A DNA stretch of 5,599 nucleotides, taken from NCBI GenBank assembly GCA_011192055.1, contig DUES01000009.1, positions 1-5,599 of the forward strand. The letters run 5' to 3'. The position numbers and the translations under genes are program-made. Positions 1 to 4,669 of this stretch are shown here, in pieces. The notes under the pieces were generated by a model. It saw nothing but the letters and a program-made list of their open reading frames with translations, had not been told where the DNA came from and ran no database searches. This DNA comes from Dehalococcoidia bacterium. Lineage in GTDB: Bacteria; Chloroflexota; Dehalococcoidia; Dehalococcoidales; Fen-1064. Numbering within the stretch: the first letter of the stretch is position 1; each line of letters opens with the position of its first letter.

Positions 1-315
1 GCCTGGGAAATCGTGGATGCTTTTAATGACAGCGCTGCCGCCGATACCGCGGCAGCCCACTTCGAGCAGGTGCATCAGGCAAGGGAATTCCCTACGGACA
101 TGCCTACCTTCCCGCTAAAAGAGTCTACGAATATCATCGACCTGCTAATCGCTACCAACCTGTGCAAGAGCAAAGGTGAAGCACGCCGCATCGTGCAGCA
201 GGGTGGTGTCCGGCTTGATGGTGAGACTGTATCAGGTGTCGATGTCCAGGTAGAACCGGGCGAAGCGGTGCTCCAGAGAGGCAAGCGGTATTTCGTGCGG
301 TTGTTACGGGCATAA
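1..315 (+). CDS. tyrS: Tyrosyl-tRNA synthetase, C-terminal part (5' end outside window)
   Basis: The frame is open from base 1, so the gene is cut by the window edge; the GTG at 13 is an internal Val codon, not a start. The visible 104 residues begin AWEIVDAFND and run through an Ala-rich helical linker (AAADTAAAHFEQVHQ) typical of the region after the class I catalytic core of bacterial TyrRS. From about visible residue 44 there is an S4 RNA-binding domain: NIIDLLIATNLCKSKGEARR, then IVQQGGVRLDGETV, ending in a basic strand GKRYFVRLL. In TyrRS this domain binds the tRNA anticodon arm. The enzyme charges tRNA-Tyr in the cytoplasm. The HIGH and KMSKS motifs would lie upstream, so the call rests on the linker plus S4 combination. 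Other S4 proteins are less likely because the domain is C-terminal and preceded by the TyrRS-like helix. The stop is TAA at 313. Confidence 0.88.
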   Translation, partial: AWEIVDAFNDSAAADTAAAHFEQVHQAREFPTDMPTFPLKESTNIIDLLIATNLCKSKGEARRIVQQGGVRLDGETVSGVDVQVEPGEAVLQRGKRYFVRLLRA

Positions 316-330
316 AACTTAAGACTGCTT

Positions 331-358
331 TGTCATTGTGAGCGCAGCGAAGCAATCT
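331..358. repeat. Intergenic repeat of the CATTGTGAGCGCAGCGAAGCAATC type
   Basis: This 28-base stretch lies 15 bases after the tyrS stop. It closely resembles a short element that I remember as scattered in many copies through intergenic regions of Chloroflexota and some other environmental genomes, often translated by mistake as RCAHND-like peptides. Only one copy is present here, so its repetitive nature cannot be shown from the window; that part is recall. It carries no ORF signals of its own. Confidence 0.45.
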
Positions 359-390
359 TGTTCGTGGACTTGCTTTGTGTATTGGAGAGT

Positions 391-448
391 AAGGGGGACA
401 CCCCCTTGGACCCCCGTTCCAGAGGGATTTCACCCCTCTGGACACCCC
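391..448. repeat. G/C-rich double-hairpin element
   Basis: Two perfect inverted repeats stand 11 bases apart. The first is AAGGGGG-ACA-CCCCCTT (391-407; 7-bp stem, 3-nt loop). The second is CCAGAGGG-ATTTCAC-CCCTCTGG (419-441; 8-bp stem, 7-nt loop). The nonamer GGACACCCC occurs at 396-404 and again at 440-448, and a related GGACCCCC lies at 408-415. Neither stem is followed by a T-run, so it does not look like a standard intrinsic terminator, although it could still end or stabilise the tyrS transcript. The hairpin/GGACACCCC style matches repeats I recall from Dehalococcoidia genomes, so a dispersed repeat is the favoured reading. Confidence 0.5.
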
Positions 449-467
449 AAAACGGTGTGATGGGCAG

Positions 468-498
468 TTACTGGCAGGGATTATCTGCACCTTATAAA
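468..498 (+). promoter_or_regulatory. Weak candidate promoter for the DUF3786 gene
   Basis: TTACTG (468-473) and TATAAA (493-498) could be -35 and -10 hexamers 19 bases apart; shifting the -10 to TTATAA at 492 gives 18. The -10 is close to TATAAT but the -35 is poor and the spacing is long. It is listed because it lies between the repeats and the structured leader and because no better promoter is visible before 570. Confidence 0.22.
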
Positions 499-501
499 TC
501 A

Positions 502-560
502 GGTGGTTATTTCGCGATAACACCGCTAACGTGATAGAGTCACTCTACCATTCGTGGTAG
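502..560 (+). promoter_or_regulatory. Structured leader ahead of the DUF3786 gene
   Basis: Three inverted repeats sit in 59 bases just before the start codon at 570. The first is GGT(G)GTTAT-TTCGCG-ATAACACC at 502-524, with one bulged G. The second is TAGAG-TCA-CTCTA at 535-547. The third is CTACCA-TTCG-TGGTAG at 545-560. The last two share bases 545-547, so they cannot both form fully. The only Shine-Dalgarno-like bases before 570, GGTAG at 556-560 (9-nt spacing), are inside the right arm of the third stem. This suggests translation may depend on which stem forms, or that 535-547 is a DNA operator. Function is inferred. Confidence 0.35.
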
Positions 561-569
561 TATTATCCT

Positions 570-1181
570 ATGTCTGACATAATGCAAAATGGTGAAAAAC
601 ATGCCTGGGATGTCCTGACCGGACTGGAACCTGGAGACGTATGCCGACGGGCTGCCGCAGACTTTGACCACTCGGCGGGGTGTTTCAGGCTCAGGATTTT
701 CTCCAGGGACATTTCTGTATCTGTCAGGGACAGGCATATATCAGGCGGTTCTGTGGTGATTGACTCCTGGCTCGAACGGCTGACGGGCCATGCCAGATTG
801 TCTGCGCTGTGGTACCTGATATCCGCTCGTGACGTTCCCTTCACCGGTAAGCTGGTCAAGCCGGGTGAAATGGGTGGCGGTGATATATACGAAAGAGGCA
901 CACACGTCTTTCCTCTTGATAATATTGCTGAAAAGTACGGTACTGATGTTTCTGCTTTTCTTGAGCGGGGAAGGAAGCTTGGTGGTGAACAGGAAGTGTA
1001 CGGTGACGCTTCGATAAGACTCACCCCGTTTCCACGTGTGCAGGTAGTACTGCTGCTCTGGAAGAAAGACCCCGAGTTTGCCGCCAGGGCTGGCCTGCTC
1101 TTCGATTCCTCCGCCAGGTACAGCCTGCCGGTAGACATTATCTGGTCGACGGCTATGATGAGCCTGCTGGCAATGTTATAA
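570..1181 (+). CDS. DUF3786 domain-containing protein
   Basis: The 203-residue protein is covered almost end to end by a DUF3786-like sequence. It has an N-terminal helix (KHAWDVLTGLEPGDVCRRA, about 10-28), a short beta region (30-65), then the best-preserved part from about residue 78. That part includes the ALWYLISARDVPFTGKLV segment, the glycine-rich EMGGGDIYERGTHVFPLDNI, FLERGRKLGGE, GDASIRLTPFPRVQVVLLLW and a C-terminal LFDSSARYSLPVDIIW. The biochemical role of this family is not known to me; it is common in anaerobes, often beside corrinoid or Fe-S proteins. There is no cysteine cluster here, no signal peptide and no clear membrane segment, so a cytoplasmic protein is expected. ATG 570 is chosen for fit to the family N-terminus. 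ATG 582 is an alternative; neither has a strong ribosome site. The stop is 8 bases before the next gene, implying co-transcription. Confidence 0.85.
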   Translation: MSDIMQNGEKHAWDVLTGLEPGDVCRRAAADFDHSAGCFRLRIFSRDISVSVRDRHISGGSVVIDSWLERLTGHARLSALWYLISARDVPFTGKLVKPGEMGGGDIYERGTHVFPLDNIAEKYGTDVSAFLERGRKLGGEQEVYGDASIRLTPFPRVQVVLLLWKKDPEFAARAGLLFDSSARYSLPVDIIWSTAMMSLLAML

Positions 1182-1189
1182 AGCCGGGT

Positions 1190-2122
1190 ATGGAAATGAC
1201 AATCAGTAAAGAGATTTCCAGCCTGTTGGATGCAATACGGGATGACCGCAGTCACGGTGCTATTGAACTGGCGCACCGGGCGATGGCCGTCCTGAAGAAG
1301 GCTGCCGAGTGTAGTCAGGCTGATGACGCTGATGGATTTCTTCAAGAGCAACGGGAAATAGTCCGGGCGCTGAAAGAGGCCCGTCCGTCCATGGCGCCAA
1401 TACGTAATATTGCCCAGCGCATGATAAGGATAATTACGGAGCGAACAGTTGAACTGGAAATAAATTCGTTACGGAGCTTCACTATGTCCACTGCGGATGA
1501 GATGGTCGCTGATTCGCTGCGGGCTATAGGGAAGATTGCCGGAAATACCCTGGAACTGACTGGTAACGGTACTGCAATAATGACACACAGCTACAGTTCG
1601 ACGGTAGTAGCTGCTCTGCAACAGGTCGCTTCGAGACGAAAGAATATCAGGATAGTGGTAACGGGTTCAGGCTCCGGTGAGGATGGAAAAGAGACCGCCC
1701 GGCAGCTAGGGGGATATGGCGTACCGGTCATGCTGATTGACGATGCTGCTGCGGCGGCGCATATAACTCAGGCTGGTATGCTGGTTTTGGGTGCCGATAC
1801 GGTATGTCGTGAAGGAGTGGTTAATGCTGCCGGTAGCTACCAGTTAGCCGTTATCAGTGCTGCTGCCGGAGTTCCTGTCTATGTTTTATGTGATACTCTC
1901 AAATTTGACGCTGAGCTGACCCGTGAGAATGTAGACCTGGAGTATATCAAGTCGCCGCAAGTAGCCGGTGTATCCGGACTTCCGCCCGGAGTTACAGCCT
2001 GTGAATACCGGTTTGATTTCACGCCGATGAAGATGGTAACAGGTATAATAACGGAAGAAGGAATACTGTCATCGTTTGACGTCGCGGCGTATATCAAGGG
2101 TTTGAGGGACAGTTTGACGTAG
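1190..2122 (+). CDS. eIF-2B alpha/beta/delta family protein (putative sugar-phosphate isomerase-like)
   Basis: At 310 residues it matches the length of eIF2B-alpha and archaeal ribose-1,5-bisphosphate isomerase relatives. A helical N-terminal half (1-115) precedes the Rossmann-like half. Family motifs are NGTAIMTHSYSSTVV (126-140), a strand IRIVVTGSGSGEDGKETA (153-170), GVPVMLIDDAAAA (177-189), MLVLGADTVCREGVVNAAGS (197-216), GVPVYVLCDTLKF (227-239) and FDFTPMKMVTGIITEEGI (275-292). Asp203 in GADTV corresponds to the catalytic Asp of the isomerases. The cysteine of the isomerase THC motif (as in methylthioribose-1-phosphate isomerase) is Ser134 here, as in non-catalytic eIF2B-type subunits (THxYS). 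Isomerase activity is therefore doubtful; nucleotide- or sugar-phosphate binding is more secure. The start is ATG 1190, with ATG 1196 possible; there is no clear Shine-Dalgarno, so translation may be coupled to the DUF3786 gene 8 bases upstream. Confidence 0.85.
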   Translation: MEMTISKEISSLLDAIRDDRSHGAIELAHRAMAVLKKAAECSQADDADGFLQEQREIVRALKEARPSMAPIRNIAQRMIRIITERTVELEINSLRSFTMSTADEMVADSLRAIGKIAGNTLELTGNGTAIMTHSYSSTVVAALQQVASRRKNIRIVVTGSGSGEDGKETARQLGGYGVPVMLIDDAAAAAHITQAGMLVLGADTVCREGVVNAAGSYQLAVISAAAGVPVYVLCDTLKFDAELTRENVDLEYIKSPQVAGVSGLPPGVTACEYRFDFTPMKMVTGIITEEGILSSFDVAAYIKGLRDSLT

Positions 2123-2137
2123 TCCGTGTGCCACGTT

Positions 2138-2192
2138 AGAATTAGTAATTCTGATAACCTGTATCAGGGATATCCGGTAACACTGTTGTTAC
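2138..2192. promoter_or_regulatory. Cluster of small inverted repeats between the eIF-2B-like and kinase genes
   Basis: The 120-bp gap 2123-2242 carries AGAATT-AGT-AATTCT (2138-2152, extendable by a G-T and a T-A pair), CCTG-TAT-CAGG (2158-2168) overlapping the palindrome GGATATCC (2168-2175), and GTAACA-CTGT-TGTTAC (2177-2192). None is followed by a T-run, so a classic terminator is not supported. They may be operators or leader structure for the kinase operon. I see no convincing -35/-10 pair in the gap. Confidence 0.3.
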
Positions 2193-2242
2193 TCAGAAAG
2201 GCAGTACTACGAAGTGTACCGGACGGGTATTTGATATAACCA

Positions 2243-3517
2243 ATGAAGAACGAGCAAAAGACAAAAAAACAACTGCTGGAAGAGCTTGCTGAAGCCCGGC
2301 AGGATATCACCGAACTGACGCAGAGAGTAGCCGAGCTGGAGACGGCTGAGAACGAGTACCTGCGTGAAGGTGAACTGTTGCGTATCTTCCGCACCAGCAC
2401 GCCGATAGGCCTGTTTATTATCCAGGATGGGAATTTCCAGTTTATTAATGATAATTTCCGGGGTATTACGGGAGGCCAGCCGGACGAACTTATTGGTGTT
2501 GAGTCGATGAACCTGGTCTTTCCCGAAGATAGAGCAATGGTCAGGGATAGTGCAATCAAGATACTTAAAGGTGAGCGCACTGAACCTTACCGCTACCGGA
2601 TTGTCCTGCCCGATGGGCAGATACGGTGGATGCTGGAAGGTGTCTCTTCCGTCCAGTACCAGGGCCGACGAGCTGTGCTGGGTCATTCAATGGATATTAC
2701 CGAGCTTGAACGGGCTCAAACAAAACTGGAAGAAGCCTATGAAGAAGAAAGAAAGCTGCGCATGGAACTCGAGGAGGAGGTGCGACGGCGAATAGAATTC
2801 ACCAGGGCACTGGTACACGAACTGAAAACGCCGTTGACCCCGGTACTTTCATCCAGTGAACTTCTCTTCAGTGAGCTTCGTGAGCAACCCTGGATGAGCA
2901 TTGCCGAAAACATACACCGTGGTGCTACCAACCTGAGCAACCGTATCGATGAACTCCTTGACCTGGCCCGTGTTGAGATAGGTGCTCTGAAGGTAGACAG
3001 GAAGTCGATTGATGTACTGCCGCTGCTGCGCCGGGTATGTGAAGGAATGGCAGTGGTTACCTCTGCGGCAGGCCAGTCCCTGACAGCAAAACTCCCCGGT
3101 TCTCTGCCGCCTGTGTGGGCTGATGCTGACCGCTTGCGACAGGTTGTACAGAACCTGTTGATTAACGCATCCAAGTTTACACATGAGGGTGGTAAAATTA
3201 TATTGAAAGCCGGAACGCAGGACGGTTCTTTACTGGTAGAGGTCAAGGATAACGGTCCCGGTATTCCAAAGTCAGAACAGAAGCGAATTTTCCAGGCGTA
3301 TCAACGGCAACTGAGTGACCGTGAACACCTTAGTGGTCTGGGCCTCGGACTTGCTCTAAGCAAGTATCTGGTAGAGTTGCATGACGGAAAAATATGGGTG
3401 AACAGCAGTATGGGCAAAGGCTCTACTTTTAGATTTACGATACCATTGGCTGAAACGGTTCAGCAGCAGGTGAGTACAGAGGAGGAAGCAAATGAAGGTT
3501 CTTCTAATAGAAGATGA
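2243..3517 (+). CDS. Soluble PAS-domain sensor histidine kinase
   Basis: The 424-residue protein has a charged coiled coil at 1-45, a PAS domain at about 45-157 (LLRIFRTSTPIGLFIIQDGN, NFRGITGG, LVFPEDR, then the PAC-like YRIVLPDGQIRWM and HSMDITE), and a second coiled coil at 157-183. The dimerisation/phosphoacceptor helix follows with the H-box LVHELKTPLTP; His192 is the predicted phosphorylation site. The ATPase domain shows the N-box QNLLINASKFT (Asn308), G1 KDNGPGIP (335-342), the F-box around Phe350 and G2 SGLGLGLALSK (364-374). It should autophosphorylate on His192 and pass the phosphate to the regulator encoded immediately after it. There is no signal peptide or membrane helix, so it senses a cytoplasmic cue, with ligand unknown. 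An in-frame TAA at 2237 fixes the start at ATG 2243; there is no good ribosome site. The 3' end overlaps the regulator gene by 26 nt. Confidence 0.94.
   Translation: MKNEQKTKKQLLEELAEARQDITELTQRVAELETAENEYLREGELLRIFRTSTPIGLFIIQDGNFQFINDNFRGITGGQPDELIGVESMNLVFPEDRAMVRDSAIKILKGERTEPYRYRIVLPDGQIRWMLEGVSSVQYQGRRAVLGHSMDITELERAQTKLEEAYEEERKLRMELEEEVRRRIEFTRALVHELKTPLTPVLSSSELLFSELREQPWMSIAENIHRGATNLSNRIDELLDLARVEIGALKVDRKSIDVLPLLRRVCEGMAVVTSAAGQSLTAKLPGSLPPVWADADRLRQVVQNLLINASKFTHEGGKIILKAGTQDGSLLVEVKDNGPGIPKSEQKRIFQAYQRQLSDREHLSGLGLGLALSKYLVELHDGKIWVNSSMGKGSTFRFTIPLAETVQQQVSTEEEANEGSSNRR
3480..3485 (+). promoter_or_regulatory. Strong ribosome binding site for the response regulator
   Basis: AGGAGG lies 6 bases before ATG 3492, inside the last codons of the kinase gene. 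It fixes the regulator start and is far stronger than the kinase's own site. The regulator is therefore probably made in excess of the kinase, as is usual for two-component pairs. Confidence 0.85.
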
Positions 3518-4172
3518 TAAGGAGATAGTGGATGCTATTTCACTTGCTTTCCAGATACGCTGGCCGGAAGCAACCCTTATCTCGACCCGGCTTGGCCAGA
3601 AGGGGGCTGAACTGGTCGAGACGGAGTCACCCGATATTGTTATTCTCGACCTGGGACTGCCGGACATAAGCGGATTCGAGGTGCTTAAACAGATACGTCT
3701 TTTTTCCCAGGTGCCCACAATCATCCTGACAGTGCGGTCTGAAGAGGCTGATGTCGTGAAGGGGCTGGAGTGGGGAGCCGACGATTATATAACCAAGCCT
3801 TTCCGGCAACTTGAGTTCCTGGCACGGGTTAAAGCCCTGATTCGACGTCATGCCGGTGGCGAGGAGGAATCGGTCATCTTCGGGTTACTGCGTCTGGACT
3901 CCACAACCGGTCAATTGCATTATGCCGGACAGGAAATTGTCCTTACCGTTACAGAGACCCACATTATCGGACACCTCATGAAAAATGGTGGTCGAGCCGT
4001 TACTCACGCAAGCCTGGCAGAAGCAGTCTGGGGGGATGACTATCCCGGAGCGGCAGACAGCCTGAAGGTGCATATCCGACGCTTGCGGGAGAAGATTGAA
4101 GAAGACCCCAGCCATCCCAAACTTATTCTGACCAGGACTGGTATTGGTTACTTTATGGCAAGACCCGAATAG
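3492..4172 (+). CDS. OmpR/PhoB-family DNA-binding response regulator
   Basis: The 226-residue protein has a full receiver domain (1-120). The acidic pair is Asp8-Asp9 in LLIEDDKE, the phosphoacceptor is Asp53 in IVILDLGLPD, the switch Thr is Thr80 in IILTVRS, followed by GADDYITKPF with Lys102. A short linker leads to a winged helix-turn-helix domain (about 127-224): LRLDSTTGQLHYAGQEIVLT, then RAVTHASLAEAVWG, the recognition helix in ADSLKVHIRRLREKIEEDP, and the wing LILTRTGIGYFM. All catalytic residues are present. It should be phosphorylated by the kinase encoded just upstream, dimerise, and bind direct repeats of about 11 bp; such an array begins 76 bases after its own stop codon. Which regulon it serves cannot be told from the protein; a PhoB-like phosphate role is possible but unproven. 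Confidence 0.95.
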   Translation: MKVLLIEDDKEIVDAISLAFQIRWPEATLISTRLGQKGAELVETESPDIVILDLGLPDISGFEVLKQIRLFSQVPTIILTVRSEEADVVKGLEWGADDYITKPFRQLEFLARVKALIRRHAGGEEESVIFGLLRLDSTTGQLHYAGQEIVLTVTETHIIGHLMKNGGRAVTHASLAEAVWGDDYPGAADSLKVHIRRLREKIEEDPSHPKLILTRTGIGYFMARPE

Positions 4173-4247
4173 CGTTTCGGAGATATTGCATTCGAACTGC
4201 ATCAGCAGGTGAGAATGACACAGGACGGCTGCGGCATTATTTATAAA

Positions 4248-4298
4248 TGTAACCAATCTGTAACCTGGCCTTAACTTGCAGGTAACCTTTCATTACGC
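4248..4298 (+). promoter_or_regulatory. 11-bp phased TAAC repeat array, candidate response-regulator operator
   Basis: Four heptamers start exactly 11 bases apart: TGTAACC (4248), TGTAACC (4259), CTTAACT (4270) and GGTAACC (4281). All share TAAC at 4250, 4261, 4272 and 4283. A weaker fifth unit, ATTACGC, falls in phase at 4292. A further CTTAACTTG copy lies at 4312, repeating the CTTAACTTG at 4270 but out of the 11-bp phase. Direct repeats with one-turn spacing are the known recognition pattern of PhoB/PhoP/OmpR-class regulators, and one is encoded immediately upstream. No binding is proven. Confidence 0.55.
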
Positions 4299-4360
4299 AT
4301 CTTTATCTGGTCTTAACTTGTTCCGTGTAAACTGAAACCGTTGAGGAAGAGGGTAGTGGA

Positions 4361-4411
4361 TTGAAGGTATTGTTACCGGCAATCTCTGCCGTTGGGTTTA
4401 TTGGTGGTTAA
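4361..4411 (+). CDS. Possible 16-codon leader or remnant ORF
   Basis: A TTG codon 7 bases after a purine-rich AGAGGG (4348-4353) opens a short frame reading LKVLLPAISAVGFIGG and ending in TAA at 4409. The peptide looks like the start of a signal or membrane segment (K, then hydrophobic). The same frame stays open after the stop for another 31 codons to TAG at 4505. It could be a leader peptide, the remnant of a broken gene, or chance; at this length chance is quite possible. A consensus-like AAGGAG at 4415-4420 follows but has no ATG, GTG or TTG at a usable distance (only ATA at 4428). Confidence 0.2.
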   Translation: MKVLLPAISAVGFIGG

Positions 4412-4582
4412 GCGAAGGAGATTTTCTATACGGGCCAGTATTGGTATTGTATTGGAATACAGGCAGTTTTAGCTGGTATTTTTAAAAACAGGTCTGGGAT
4501 ATTATAGTGATTGGACGGATTTTCACAGGCACCATAAAGATATCCTCAAACAGGCAACCATCCCGAGATGCCTGCAACATTA

Positions 4583-4610
4583 TTGACAGTCAGTAGTATA
4601 GGCGCATAAA
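4583..4610 (+). promoter_or_regulatory. Predicted housekeeping-sigma promoter of the GIN gene
   Basis: A perfect TTGACA (4583-4588) is followed after 16 bases by CATAAA (4605-4610), a 4/6 match to TATAAT; TAAACT at 4607 with an 18-base spacer is an alternative. The expected transcription start, about seven bases after the -10, falls near 4617, the first base of the inverted repeat. This is the best -35 in the window and is well placed for the gene at 4670. Confidence 0.5.
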
Positions 4611-4616
4611 CTTTTT

Positions 4617-4642
4617 GAGCCTGAGGGTACACCCTCAGGCTC
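4617..4642 (+). promoter_or_regulatory. Perfect inverted repeat in the GIN leader
   Basis: GAGCCTGAGGG (4617-4627) pairs perfectly with CCCTCAGGCTC (4632-4642) around the loop TACA; as DNA the symmetry extends to 12 bases per arm. It is preceded, not followed, by TTTTT on the + strand, so it is not a forward intrinsic terminator; on the − strand it would be followed by an A-run, so it is not a reverse one either. Its position at the predicted +1 suggests a 5'-terminal stem-loop stabilising the mRNA, or an operator overlapping the start site. Confidence 0.6.
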
Positions 4643-4654
4643 ATTCGTACTACT

Positions 4655-4661
4655 GGAGAGG
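4655..4661 (+). promoter_or_regulatory. Ribosome binding site of the GIN gene
   Basis: GGAGAGG lies 8 bases before ATG 4670 and just after the leader hairpin, so it remains unpaired when that stem forms. It supports the 4670 start, and with it a protein lacking a signal peptide. Confidence 0.7.
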
Positions 4662-4669
4662 GTGCTGCG

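Larger units (their letters stand above)
4173..4669. other. 497-bp intergenic region between regulator and GIN gene
   Basis: No convincing gene of normal size is present on either strand; the only longer − strand frames are shadows of the neighbouring genes. The left third holds the TAAC repeat array. The middle holds the doubtful 16-codon ORF, an A/T palindrome TTTTTAAAAA (4479-4488) and three CAGGCA words (4460, 4526, 4551). The right end holds the GIN promoter and hairpin. CAGGCA (4551-4556) can pair with TGCCTG (4569-4574), leaving a 12-nt loop; there is no T-run after it. No tRNA or recognisable riboswitch was seen. Confidence 0.6.

Noticed and set aside
391..441. Intrinsic terminator of tyrS
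   Set aside because: Both stems are strong but neither is followed by a T-run on the + strand; called as repeat hairpins instead.
152..523. A 123-codon − strand frame across the tyrS end and the repeats, containing LLRCAHNDKAVL
   Set aside because: It runs antisense through the S4 domain and the intergenic repeats; RCAHND-like peptides are a familiar false translation of the repeat element.
563..1351. A 262-codon − strand frame opposite the DUF3786 gene
   Set aside because: The + strand product matches a known family along its whole length; the antisense translation is low-complexity Ser-rich and resembles nothing.
2155..2240. TAAC words at 2155, 2178 and 2237 as an autoregulatory operator before the kinase gene
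   Set aside because: Their spacings (23 and 59) do not follow the 11-bp period seen at 4250-4286, and the second belongs to a local inverted repeat.
4248..4320. CRISPR array
   Set aside because: The repeat unit is about 7 bases with 4-base gaps, far too short for CRISPR repeats and spacers; it fits operator half-sites.
4617..4642. Intrinsic terminator
   Set aside because: The T-run precedes the stem on the + strand and becomes an A-run after it on the − strand, so neither direction fits.
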